Of a stretch of DNA of 64,000 nt, positions 1 through 10,895 are shown piece by piece. The stretch lies in NCBI GenBank assembly GCA_030035585.1, contig CM057469.1:115794650-115858649 (forward strand), written 5' to 3'. The first letter of the stretch is position 1. Each line of letters starts with the position of its first letter. Made by a program: the position numbers and the translations under genes. Source of the stretch: Dugong dugon (taxonomy: Eukaryota > Chordata > Mammalia > Sirenia > Dugongidae). The notes beneath the pieces were generated by a model. That model worked only from the letters and a program-made list of their open reading frames with translations, did no database searches and was not told where the DNA came from.

Positions 1-281
1 TTTCCTTGTTCTGTTCAAACGACTGCCTCTTGGTCTATGTACAGGTTCCGCATGACCACCATTGAGTGTTTTGGAATTCCCGTTATTCACAATGTTATCC
101 ATAATTTATTATGATCCACACAGTCAAATGCCTTTGTGTAGTCAATAAAACACAGGTAAACATCTTTCTGGTATTCTCTGCTATCAGCCAAGATCCATCT
201 CACTTCAGCTGTGGTATCCCTTGTTCCATGTCCTCTTCTGAATCCGGCTTGAATCTCCCTGCTATGTACAGCTGCCCGTAG
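1..281 (-). mobile_element. RTE (BovB-like) LINE fragment, RT region, cut by window edge
   Basis: Antisense copy of the reverse transcriptase part of the RTE LINE seen many times in this window. Read on the minus strand it holds the motif A area (Y-A-K-A-F-D-like, near 120-150) and the upstream G-F-R-R-G-R-G block (near 225-255). The copy stops near 281, where the similarity to the other copies ends; its 3' side lies beyond the window. It is a dead 5'-truncated copy. Confidence 0.85.
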
Positions 282-535
282 GTAATAAGTGAATTAAATA
301 TTCTCCTCTACCATTCACCAGCCTTCAGCCTCTCTCCATAAGTTGTCACCATTAACTCTATTTTGGCTTTCAGAATGTTTTCATCTTTTATTTATTTTTT
401 TCACTCCTTAATTAAGGCAAATATCTGTCCATATTTAATTTAGTTTTCTCTATTTTCCATTTATCTATGAATATTCCAGAAGCGTCAAAATGTAGTTTTA
501 TGAGCCGTGGCCTGAAACCAGTCTGTGCAGGCCAC
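282..535. other. Unassigned AT-rich DNA
   Basis: Nothing recognisable: no ORF of note and no repeat I can name. Confidence 0.4.
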
Positions 536-775
536 ATCCTGGCTCTGCACCCATTAGCTGTCAGAATTGAACCATTTTTTCACCATTGTGTCACAGTTCT
601 CTCATCTTTAAAATGGTAAGAGTCATAGTACAATCTCCCCTTAGTCGTGTAGGTGGTTAAATGAGTTACATATCTTAACTATGAAGATTAATTGGATCAA
701 TACATACAAAGTGTTTAGAAGAGTGCCTGCCACAGAATTATCACTATGAGCTAGGTATATTTACAGTCAAAATTA
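536..775 (+). mobile_element. MIR SINE
   Basis: Order of motifs follows the MIR core: 'ctggctctgcacc', the 'tctcatctttaaaatggtaa' block, 'ggttaaatgagtta', then 'gtgcctgccaca'. Strongly diverged, as expected for a mammal-wide element. Confidence 0.75.
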
Positions 776-2459
776 TTGCTAAAGTTCTACTCCATGAGTT
801 TAACTCCCAACCCAATCCTCAGTTTTTTCCTAGACATATTTAAATTTTCTCTTTCTCCTGCTAAATTCACGCACCATAGACTACTCTTTCTTCCTAGATT
901 GTTCACACTCTAAACCATGTTTCTCCAAAGTAAAGTGTGTAAGTTCATTTGAGGAGGTATGTGAGATAATCTGTTGAAGTTTCCAAAGACAATATTAGAA
1001 TTTATATTTACTTTGTATTTAAAATATAAGAAAGACTTTATTTTATTAATATTCAATATGGGATATGACACTGATATCCAAATTTTGATTGGCAGGAGGC
1101 TCCAAATCAGACATTCAAGACGAAGTGGCCTGAGTAAGGAATGGAAGTTCCACACCACAGATGGTTTGACAATGAGACTACTTGTTCAGAATGTATGCCT
1201 GGTCAAATGGAATTATAAGTTACGTAATTTCTATATGCAGAAATATCTCTACATACAGAAGTAGATTGAAAACTTTCTTTTAAAGAAACCTCTGGTTGAA
1301 GATGATGTTAATAATGGAGATAATAAATAAGCTGGCACTTCTTTCACTCCTAATGTGAGCTCTGCCTCAGCCTCACTGTTAGATAACTATAATCTGATTA
1401 GATATGAGAAGATGACCATAGCCCTTATGTTATTAAGAAAATTATTACGAATGACCCTTGCCTTGAGCATGTAACATGACTGGAGATAGGCCTAATGGCA
1501 GGGAGAAGCAGTCAGGAGAAGCAGGAATCTATAAACCAAGGATGTAGCTCATGACGACCAAGCTGCAAAATTTCTTAAGCAATTCCTAAGTCACATGATA
1601 CTCAACTTGAAATAATGAAGCTTCCTGGAAATTTACAAAAACAAACAAACAAAAATACTTATGTATTTGAGCAAACATTTCTCTCTGCCATGGTAATAGT
1701 AACTGAAATAACACACAGAAAATGATACAGTGACAAAATATGATGTGTTCTTTTTTGGCAAATACTATTAGAAGAATCATCGACAACAAAGATAAAGACT
1801 AGAAGAAACAATATTAGTATGAATGGTGCATTGTGAAAGATTTGCTCTACAGTTGGATAAAAGTACAAATACTTAGAACATGGCTCTGCTTAAGGTATTT
1901 GGTTTAGATTTCAATAATAAACTTCACAAAGAACTACATTTTGTAAGCAGCAAAGGGAAGATGAACTAGTGGTAATATAATCTCAACATTAAATTACTTA
2001 TTTAATGAAAAACACTTTTATGAGAAAAACAGGGTTCTTGCACTATAAATAGAACGCACTGAAGAAAATAACAGAATTATTCTGGGCTTCCAGTATAAAG
2101 ACTGCAGCTCATGTGATATACATTAATAGGCAAGCTAATACAGAGATGACGATGAAGTCAGAAAAGCACAAATTTCTAGAGATTGACATGGAAAATGGTT
2201 AAGTTCATAAAAGCACAGTCTATTAAATACGGCAATCACTATAGTACTGTATCATGATGTAGGGATGACCATGAATATTTTTTATACAGCCCAAAGCTTA
2301 CTGGTGTCTCAAGGTAAAATTTCTAAAGTACTATTAAACTTATAACGAGTTATGTTTTTGTTTAGTTTTTTCTTTTCTTTTACAAAGACCCATACTCCAA
2401 ATTTGTTGTACTTTTCAGTGGTGACAAGAAGCTGCCATTCATATTCTACCGTTTTTTTT
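776..2459. other. Unassigned intergenic DNA
   Basis: AT-rich with only short open frames in all directions (the longest about 96 codons, no recognisable domain). I see no repeat family I can name. Confidence 0.4.
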
Positions 2460-4140
2460 TTTTTTTTATTTTTGTTTTGAAGTAATTTTAGATTTACATA
2501 AAAGTTGCAAAAAAGTAGTACAGAGAATCCATGTATGCCCTTCACTCAACATTTTACATGACCATAGAACAGTTATGAAAACAGTGAAGTAAACACTGAC
2601 ATAGTAGTATTGACTAAACTAGAAACCTTATTTGAATTTCACCAGTTTTTCCTCTAATATCCTTTTTTTTAACATCCAGTCCAAAATGCCACACTGTATT
2701 TACTTTTCCGGTCTTCTAGTGCCGTCCAATCTGTGAGAGTTCCTTAGTCTTTCCTTGCCTTTCATGACCTTGACATTTCTTTCTTTTTTTTTTTAATTGT
2801 ACTTTAGATGAGGATTTACAGAACAAATTGTTTCTCATTAAACAGTTAGTACACATATTGTTTTATGACAATGGTTAACAACCCCACAACATGTCAACGC
2901 TGTCCCTTCTCAACCTTGGGTTCCCTATTACCAGCTTTCCTGTTCCCTCCTGCTTTCTAGTCCTTGTCCCTGGACTGTGTTTTGTTTTATGGGGCTGTCT
3001 AATCTTTGGCTGAAAGGTGAACCTTGGGAGTGACTTCACTACTGGCCTAAAATTGTGTCCAGGGACCATAATCAAGAGGTTTCTCTGGTCTCTGTCAGGC
3101 CAGTAAATCTGGTCTTTTTTTGTGAGTTAGAATTTTGTTCTACATTTTTCTCCAGCTCTGTCTGGGACCCTCTGCTGTGATCCTGGTCAGAGAAGTCAGC
3201 AGTGGTAGCCGGGCACTGTCTAATTGTACTGGACTCAGTCTGGTGGAGGCCATGGTAGTTGTGGTCCGTTAGTCTTTTGGACTAATCTTTTCCTTGTATC
3301 TTGTTTTCTTCATTCTCCCTTGCTCCCGAAGACATGAGACCAGTGGAGTGTCGTAGATGGCGGCTCACAGGCTTTTAAGACCCCAGACGTTACTCAGCAA
3401 GGTAGAATATAGAATATTTTCTTGATCATGGTCCTCACAGCCTTCTGCCCAGCAATTCAGTCCCTCAGGGAGTTTGGATGTCATGACCTTGATATTTTTG
3501 ATAAGTATGAGTCAACTTGGGTTAACCTGATGCTTTCACATAATTAGAACCATATTTTGCATTTTTGTTAAGAATACCACAGAAGTTATATTGTGTCCTC
3601 AGTGCATTATATCAGGACTAAATGATGTCAATGAGTTTATTACTGATGATGTTAATGTGATTACCTGGTTAAGGTGGTTTCTACTATTTCTCTCCACTAT
3701 AATGTTACTATTTTCCCTTTATAACTGAAAATATAAATGTATTTGATTTTACTATGAGACTACTCAGATATCCTTCTTTTCCTCTAATTTTTGCCTACTG
3801 ATTTTGGCATTTATCAGTGGATCTTGTTTGCCACAATTATCACTGTGGTGTATGCATAATGGTGCTTTTGGATTTTTCTCATTTCTTCAATAAAATAACT
3901 GGAATTCTTCTATAAGGAAGAACTTTCCCTTCTCTCTCATTTATTTATTTATTCATTATTTGTATCAGTATGGAATCATGCCATCTAATTTATTCTATGG
4001 GTTATAATTCAATACTACCATTATTTATTTTGTTGCTCAAATAGTTCCAGATTGGGAACATTCAGCTTATTCAGGATGGCTTCAGTGTCATTTTGATATG
4101 CCACATTCACTCGGAGCACCTTTTAGTTTCTATAAGATAC
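2460..4140 (-). mobile_element. Old L1 3' region, split by a younger L1
   Basis: Two blocks (2460-2778 and 3481-4140) together read as the antisense 3' part of an old mammalian L1. Markers are 'agatttacataaaagttgca', 'ttcaccagtttttcctctaa', 'tcatgaccttgacattt', 'cacctggttaaggtgg'-like text near 3663 and the 'tatcagtatggaatcatg' area near 3964. A younger L1 sits between the blocks, and the RTE at 4141 cuts the right end. The orientation is inferred from the poly-T at the left end. The subfamily is not certain. Confidence 0.65.
2779..3480 (-). mobile_element. 5'-truncated L1 with a single 3' tip
   Basis: A minus-strand L1 3' end. The plus strand begins with a T tract (the poly-A tail) followed by the tip marker 'actttagatgaggatttaca' and then the UTR body through 'ccagacgttactcagcaagg'. 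It is flanked by a 17-bp target-site duplication, tcatgaccttgacattt at 2762-2778 and tcatgaccttgatattt at 3481-3497, one mismatch. This copy has one 3' tip only, unlike the copies at 40131 and 51747. Confidence 0.85.
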
Positions 4141-5110
4141 GTTGTTAGGTGCCATCAAGTAGCTTCTGACTCATAGTGACCCTATGTACAACAAAACAAA
4201 ACAATGCCCAGTCCCATGCCATCCTCACAATCATTGCTATGTTTGAGTCCATTATTGCAGCCACTGTGTCAATCCATCTCATTGAGAGACTTCATCTTTT
4301 TCATTGACCCTCTGCTAATCATGATATCCTTCTCCAGGGCCTGATCCCTCCTGATAACATGTCCAAAATACATGAGACAAAGTCTCGCCATCCTCGCTTC
4401 TAAGGAGCATTCTGACTGTACTTCTTCCAAAACATTTTCCTTACCTATTATCCAGATTTTGGATGCATATGAGGTGACTGAAAATACCATGGCTTGGTTC
4501 AGGAGCACCTTAATTCTCAAAGTGACATCTTTACTTTTTCACACTTTACAAAGGTCTTCTACTGCAGGGTTGCCCAATGCAATACGTCATTTGCTTTCTT
4601 GATTGTTACCTCCACAGGCATTGATTGTGTATCCAAGTAAAATGAAATCCTTGACAACTTCAATATTTCTCCATTTATCATACTGTTTCTTATTGGTCCA
4701 GTTGTGCAGATTTTCATTTCCTTTATGTTGAGGTGTAATCTGTATGGAAGATTGTGGTCTCTGATCTTCATCAATAAGAGCTTCAAGTCCTCTTTGCTTT
4801 CAGCAAGCAAGATTGTGTCATCTGTGTATTGCAGGTTGTTAATGAGTCTTCCTCCAATCCTGATGCCATGTTCTTCATATAGTCCAGCTTTTCAGATTAT
4901 CTGTTCAGTATACAGACTGAATAAGTATGGTGAAAGGATACAACCCTGGTCCACACCTTTCCTGATTTTAAATCATGCAGTATCCCCTTGTTCTGTTTGA
5001 AGGACTACCTCTTGGTCTATGTACAGGTTCCAGGTGAGCACAATTAAGAATTCTGGAATTCCCATTCTTTCATGATGTTATCCATAATTTGTTATGATCC
5101 ATACAGTTTG
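4141..5110 (-). mobile_element. RTE LINE, 3' segment of an inverted insertion
   Basis: Antisense 3' third of RTE, from the (GTT)-type tail at 4141 through the C-terminal domain (C-S-L-E-A-R-M-A-R-L near 4390) to the motif A region near 5100. It joins at about 5110 a second RTE piece in the opposite direction. The two pieces meet at adjacent element positions: this one starts just after the codons for A-K-A-F, where the other one ends. The ORF is full of stops. Confidence 0.85.
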
Positions 5111-5905
5111 ACACTTGCTCTTGAATGTAGAGTGACTAAAGTGAATGGAAGAAATGATGAAGTAAAAGAGTTGAACAGAAGATTTCAAAGTGTGGCCCAA
5201 GAATCAACATAAAGTATTATAATGACATGTACAAAGACCTGGATTTAGAAAACCAAAAGGGAAGAACACCACTGGCATTTCTCAAGCAGACAAAAATGAA
5301 AGAAGAATTCAAGCCTCATATTGCAAAACTGAAGGGTTCTATGGGCAAAATATTGAATGACACAGGAAGCATCAGAAGAAGATGGAAGGAATAAACAGAG
5401 TCACTGTACCAAAAAGAATTGGTTGACTTTCAAACATATCAGGAGGTAGCATAGGATCAAGAACAGGTGTTATTGAAAGAAGAAGTTCAAGCTGCACTGA
5501 AGGCACTGGTGAAAAACAAGTCTCCAGAAATTGAAGGACTATCAGTGGAGATGTTTCAACTATGATACAATGCTGGAAGTGCTCATTAGTCTATGCCAAG
5601 AAATTTGGAAGACAGCTACCTGGCCATACAACTGGAATAGATCCCTACTCATGCCCATTCCACAGAAAGGTCATCCAACAGAATGTGGAAATTATTGAAC
5701 AATATCATTAATATCACACACTAGTAAATTTTTGCTGAAGGTAATTCAAAAGTGGTTGCAGCGGTAGTTTGACAGGGAATTTCCAGAAACTGAAGCTGGA
5801 TTCAGAAGAGGATGTGAAATGAGGGCTATCATTGCTAATGTTAGACCTATCCTGGCTGAAACCAGAAAATAACTTGTGTTTTATTGATCATGCAAAGGCA
5901 TTTCA
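5111..5905 (+). mobile_element. RTE LINE, 5' segment of the same insertion, inverted
   Basis: Plus-strand RTE from the linker after the endonuclease (A-L-E-...-E-V-K-E-L-N-R-R-F-Q near 5155-5190) through the K-A-L-V-K-N-K-S-P block near 5500 and the G-F-R-R-G block near 5800, ending at 'tgcaaaggcatttc' (5891-5904). The outer flanks of the whole 4141-5905 insertion, 'ctataagatac' (4130-4140) and 'ccagaagatat' (5906-5916), look like a degenerate TSD. Confidence 0.8.
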
Positions 5906-8204
5906 CCAGAAGATATATTTGCTGGGAGAGGGAACTCATCTAATCTATTCCTTTAAGTTAAGAATGTTAGTTTTCCAAAAATGAGAAAGTTGCTTTTTAA
6001 AAGGAAATTCATTCTATGGAGAATTTACAAATGCTGATAATCTTTCCATCTTAAATTTTTTTTGCCAGAATTTATACAAGTATCTCCTATAAAAAGTCAT
6101 ACCTGTACATTTACAAAACTGAGAAACAGAAGATTCTAATCTACTCATACTCATCCAGTGATGGTCCTTTCAGTGAAGATTTTTCAGTGTTTTTTCAACC
6201 CACTTCTTAAAAACATCCTACATGTTCCACTTAGTTTGTAAGTAAAGCTAATTGACATTATTACAAATGACGATGTTCCAAGCAGGAACTTTACAGGATA
6301 GGTGGAAAGGAGTAAAAAATAAATAGCCTAATTTAGTAAGTGGCATGAAAGAAACTTTTTTTTTTTTTTTCTGTTTATATCTATGTCCATTGGTGGGATA
6401 TCATTTTCAATTACTACAGATTGTAAAACCTTGTAGAGAATTTAAGTGAAATTAGAACCAGACTTTGGAGCCATTGTTTTCACAAATGTCCACTCAATAT
6501 TTTCAATGTTTTAAAAAAAAATTTCTCTCACCAAGGTATTGAAAAAATTTATGCCGTTGACAAAACAATATTACAAGGATTTTTGTAAAAAATTATTTAG
6601 CTCTAACTCATATTTTGCAAACACTTCATATTGTAAATAATATAATAATATAGTACCTACATGATTCTTAAATAAATATGCATGTAATACAGATGTGCAT
6701 CCAGAATTTTTAATAATGGCATGAATGATCAGAAAATTTGAAAAGAGTGCTCCAAACTGGTTTATACTACTTGGAAAACTACATTGTATACAGAGAATGA
6801 TCCCGGTTCTTGTTGTCTCTGTCTCTTTGTAAAGCTTACTATTTGTAGGAGCCAAATAGTAGTAAGGAAAATTTTAAACTTCAATCTCCACTTGTGCCTG
6901 TGACCTACCGAGTTTTCTCCTGGGAATTGAGTATATGTGAACAGATGACACCAGGGAGAGAGTGAAGCTCCAATCCTCTACCCGGTTCATGAAGGAATAG
7001 CTACTCCATCTTCTGGAGCTGCAGAACCCAGTCTTCTGAGTCTGCAAATGGTCATTCGGAGAATAAAATGTGATTTGCTGTACCATTTAAAGATGGTGAG
7101 GGTTTTATGAGATTTCTGGACATCTTCTAAGCAGAAGCATGAATGGGTATTTTTCTCTCTTTTCAAACCCAGTGCCTTTATTAGAGCCTCAGCCCAGCTC
7201 CTCAAGTAATACTGAATGTCAGTTTTATAGTTTAGTGTTTGAGTCTTCAGGGTGTTGTTGTGGTTATTGTCAGATCTTCAAAATAATTTCAGTAATTAGA
7301 AGAGAGAAAGAGAAATGATAGAAAGGTAAAGATACAGAGCCCTTGGGAATGTAGATTAGTATTCTATAGTTTTCTGTAAAAAATTTCAGTATGCTTCTTC
7401 AAAGTTAAGTGTTCAGAGTCATTTTCTTACAGCAGCTTTCCAATCTGAGATAATCTTGACTGCATTAAACTAATTAAAAAGATGCCAAATGAGTCATCTC
7501 AATTAAGATTCAAACATAAATGAAAACATCTTCAGCATAGACTTTTTTTTTTTTTTAATTCAGAAGTCATCAACGGCAGGAAAAAATATTCAGATCAAAA
7601 ATACCAAGATTTTACATAACACAATTCACCTTTTCCTTTTAAAATTCATCTTACCTGCTTTAAGAATTAATAAAGATGAAATATTTATATTTCAATGAAC
7701 ATTTCTCCCTTCATCCCCTTTCATCTTTAATTTGGTCCTGCAGGGTGAAAAATGCTTTGAGCTGTATTATAGATCTCTGAGCTTCATAGAAGACTGATAT
7801 TACAACATCCTAACGGGAAATCCACTCCAAACATCAAAAACCATAGAAATATAACCCAAGAGAAAATTCCAAATCTCAGACCCATGTTGGATGGAAGAGT
7901 AATTCAATTATTATATGAGTTTTGTAGACTTCTGTAACAAGATGTACTGGGCAATGTATGGGCTATTTTATCATTATTTGTAGGTCCGTCCTTAAGCAAA
8001 ATAGGAAATTGAAAGTTTGTCTTAGATGCCTTTCAATTTCTTTCTTCAATATTCATTTTATTTTTTTCACCCAAATGTCCAATCCCTCAAACAACCCCAT
8101 TCCAATATGGCTTTTTCCAAAATAGACACTAATTAGTACCCAGTTCTTTTAAGATGTTGAATTAGAAGTAAACTGACATTTATTTGTAAACCATTGTCTT
8201 CTAT
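5906..8204. other. Unassigned intergenic DNA
   Basis: AT-rich, scattered homopolymer runs, open frames no longer than about 94 codons and without known motifs. I recognise no repeat. Confidence 0.4.
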
Positions 8205-8400
8205 ATTATTTCATTTCACATCTATTAAAACTATGCTTCAGATATTTTACCATCCTATTTTACTCAGAAACGAGATTGAAGCTCAAAGTGGTTAAATAAT
8301 ACCCCTAAAATCATAGTGCTAAGAATTGTCAGATTGAGTGGTACAATCTCAAATCATCTGACTCAAATTCTAGAAGATATTGTTACATCATTTTGCCTCC
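8205..8400 (-). mobile_element. MIR-type SINE, antisense
   Basis: Has the antisense MIR order: 'cctattttactcagaaacga', 'aagctcaaagtggttaaata', then 'ctaaaatcatagtgctaag'. Highly diverged. Confidence 0.55.
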
Positions 8401-8483
8401 AAAGTGGGTAATATTTTGGAGTTGCAGGCTCTATATTGTTTGCCCTTAAATCATAAAAATGGAAGTCAGTAAGAAGTGAAGAC

Positions 8484-8715
8484 TCAGGAGTCAGACTACT
8501 CAGCTTTAAGTCTCAACCCTGGCAATTTCTAACTATGTGAATTTGGGCAAATTACTCAAATTTTCAGCACCTCAATGTCCTCTACAATAAAATTTACATA
8601 AAACATAACATTCATGCAAGGTTTTATAAAGAAAAGTATACGGTAATTTATGGGAAAAAAATTAACATAATGCCTGGCACATAACAATCACCCAAAAATC
8701 ATGAGCTAATATGTT
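8484..8715 (+). mobile_element. MIR SINE
   Basis: MIR-like order of 'caaccctggcaatttctaac', 'atgtgaatttgggcaaatta', and the tail 'aatgcctggcacataacaat'. Confidence 0.7.
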
Positions 8716-8724
8716 TTATTGTAG

Positions 8725-8895
8725 AGTACAGATGGCATTTGAATCTACCCTGAGGTACCTTAGAAGAAAAGCCTGGAAATCTACTTCTGAAAGGTCATAG
8801 ATTAGACTACTCTATGGAGTGCAGTTCTATTCTGAAACACGTAGTGTTGCTGTGAGTTTGAATCCACTTAATGGCAACTGATTTGGCTTTGTGTT
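8725..8895 (+). mobile_element. AfroSINE, 5'-truncated
   Basis: Afrotherian tRNA-derived SINE of the variant with 'ctgaggtaccttagaagaaa', then 'ctatggagtgcagttctatt' and the RTE-like tail 'aatccacttaatggcaactg'. The tRNA-like head is missing. A second AfroSINE follows directly. Confidence 0.75.
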
Positions 8896-8907
8896 TTAAG
8901 ATCCATT

Positions 8908-9105
8908 AGGAGTCCCTGAGTGGTTCAAACACTTGACTATTAGGTGAAAGTCTGGTGGTTCGAACATACCTAGAGGCACCTTGGAAGACAGGTGATTTGC
9001 TTCCACAAGGCCACAGCTTTGAAAACCCTATGGAGCACTTTTACTCTGCACACATAGGGTTGTCATGAGTCAGAATTGGCTCAGTGACAACTAACAACAA
9101 GAACA
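8908..9105 (+). mobile_element. AfroSINE, near full length
   Basis: Starts with the tRNA-like head ('ggagtccctgagtggttcaa'), keeps a B-box-like 'ggttcgaac' near 8958, then 'ttgaaaaccctatggagcac' and the tail 'gtcatgagtcagaattggct'. It is a retroposon, not a tRNA gene: no cloverleaf can be completed. Confidence 0.85.
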
Positions 9106-9117
9106 GAACTAGTTTAA

Positions 9118-9213
9118 TGTTTTGTCACTACTGTACTCTTAGAACTTCACCAGCATAGTCCCTGGCACAAAGTAGTAACTCAATAACTATTTATGGAATG
9201 AATGAATGAAGTG
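9118..9213 (+). mobile_element. L2 LINE 3' end
   Basis: Shows the L2 tail: 'gtccctggcacaaagtagta', 'actcaataactatttatgg' and the terminal (GAAT)n-like 'aatgaatgaatgaa'. Confidence 0.65.
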
Positions 9214-9564
9214 GCTTGTCCATATGAGCTGTTTGCTAAAAATAGCAATAAAATTAAATGAATTTTGAATGATCCTTTGTCAAGAAGCTGGTTCCAGATG
9301 TTTGAAACATATGGCTGTTTGATAAATGTAATTTAAAATGCTGAAACCTATGTTCCCCATGAGGAGTCAGCAGGCTTTCATCATGAATATTCCATTTTTA
9401 AACCCTGTTAGATTCTCCTTCATCTGCTGCAGACATCTTTCAGAGAAAATGTAAAATTGTTTATAACTTCCATTGAATTTTACTCATGTCAACTCTATGA
9501 AATGGCACTGGTTATTCCTAAAATCTATGAACCCTTTTTATGATGCTGGTTAATAGTGCTTTTA
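9214..9564. other. Unassigned DNA
   Basis: No repeat or gene recognised. It matters as the left flank of the RTE/L1 junction at 9565: it shows no L1 sequence. Confidence 0.4.
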
Positions 9565-10025
9565 TGTTGTTGTTCGGTGCCATCAAGTTCATTCCGTCTC
9601 ATAGCGACCCTATGTACAACAGAACAAAACACTGCCTGGTCCTGCATCATCCTTATGATCGTTGTTATGCTTGAGACCACTGTTGCAGCTGCTGTGTCAA
9701 TCCATCTCATTGAGAGTCTTCCTCTTTTTCGATGACCCTCTACTCTACCAAGCATGAGGTCCTTCTCCAGGGACTGGTCCCTCCTGATAACGTGTCCAAA
9801 GTGTGTAATACAAAGTCTCCTCATCCTCGCTTCTCAGGAGCATTCTGGCTGAACTTCTTCCAAGACAGATTTGTTCATTTTGGGGGGCTGTCTATGGTAT
9901 ATTCAGTGTTCTTTACCAGCACCACAACTCAAAGGCATCAATTACTCTTCAGTCTGCCTTATTCACTGTCTAGCTTTTGCATGCATATGAGGCGACTGAA
10001 AATATCATGGCTTGGGTCAGGTGCA
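9565..10025 (-). mobile_element. RTE LINE 3' end, joined to L1-5'-UTR-like DNA
   Basis: Antisense last 460 bases of RTE: tail, the 'gtcaatccatctcattgaga' area, and the C-terminal domain codons (F-G-H-V-I-R-R-D-Q-S-L near 9770-9805). Similarity to other RTE copies stops near 10025 at 'cttgggtcaggtgca', and the GC-rich segment begins there without a gap. Confidence 0.8.
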
Positions 10026-10598
10026 AATCCGTGTATCCCTGGCACAAGTGGCTGGGCAAAGGGGACGGGTGCCTCCATTGGAACCATGAACTCCCAGCTT
10101 AGGGGGTATGGCGGTGTTGAATGTCACTGGACTGTAGTCATGAGTAGGGAACGGGTACGGGGGAGGAGGATGGGAGTGTCACTCATCCTGTGGAATTCTG
10201 GCACGGGGGCTGGGGTGCGTGTGGTGGGTTGGGAGTGTTCGCTTAACTTGCTCTGGGCTGGAAGCACTCCTGGCTTGCTCTGTAGGTGCGTGCAGAGTTG
10301 TTCCTGCTTAACTGCACCAGGCGGGGTGAGTTTCAGCTTGGAATGCTGCTTGCTTGTCTCAATATGTCTGTGCTGTGCATTTTCAGCCAGCAGGACACCA
10401 GCCATCAGTTAATCTCTGTTTCCACTGCTTTTGAATTGTCTCTCCTTCCGCCTGTTGCTCAGCTGATTCTTCAGCTTTACCTCTGATGCTTAGGGTTTCT
10501 AAATTGTAACATACATCAAACTCACTAGTTTTTTTCTGGTCTTTGTTGTAAGAGGGACCACACGAAGCATCTGACTACTCTGCCATCTTGGACCACCT
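10026..10598 (-). promoter_or_regulatory. Probable L1 5' UTR / promoter fragment
   Basis: A stretch clearly richer in GC than its neighbours. Read on the minus strand it opens near 10598 with 'ccaagatggcagagtag', the kind of start seen at L1 5' ends, and continues with long pyrimidine/purine-poor text and no ORF1. No L1 coding sequence follows; RTE 3' sequence does. The L1 assignment rests on this terminal motif and base composition only. It could also be an LTR or other promoter-bearing repeat. Confidence 0.45.
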
Positions 10599-10644
10599 CT
10601 TTGTTTCAGTTTCTTGAAAGTATAAAGCCCTCTTTGCTTTTAGG

Positions 10645-10895
10645 ACTTTTCATGTATATTCCTTTGTCTGGAAATCTCTACCATGACCCATGTTCATCTT
10701 TACTTTTATGTTTCAGTTTAAAGGCCATTTCTCTAATCAAAGGATTGTAAGCCATTGAAATGTAATGTATATTTGTCCATCAAAATTTGTGCCAGTAGAC
10801 TATAAATTTCATAAGGGAAAAAACAACTTATTTTGTTTTTATGGTAGGCCTAGGATTCATTAGGTATTTAGTAAATATTTCTTAAGTGACTAAAA
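10645..10895 (+). mobile_element. L2 LINE 3' end
   Basis: Order of 'ttcctttgtctggaaatctc', 'aaaggccatttctctaatca', 'agactataaatttcataagg' and 'aggtatttagtaaatatttc' follows the L2 3' region. Confidence 0.6.

Noticed and set aside
8908-9105. tRNA-like head with a B box, possible tRNA gene
   Set aside because: Continuous with an AfroSINE body and tail; no cloverleaf can be completed. The same holds for other AfroSINE heads here.
9732-10412. 226-codon open frame on the plus strand, the longest in the window
   Set aside because: It runs antisense through the RTE 3' end and on into the GC-rich L1-like segment. It has no domain and its length reflects base composition.
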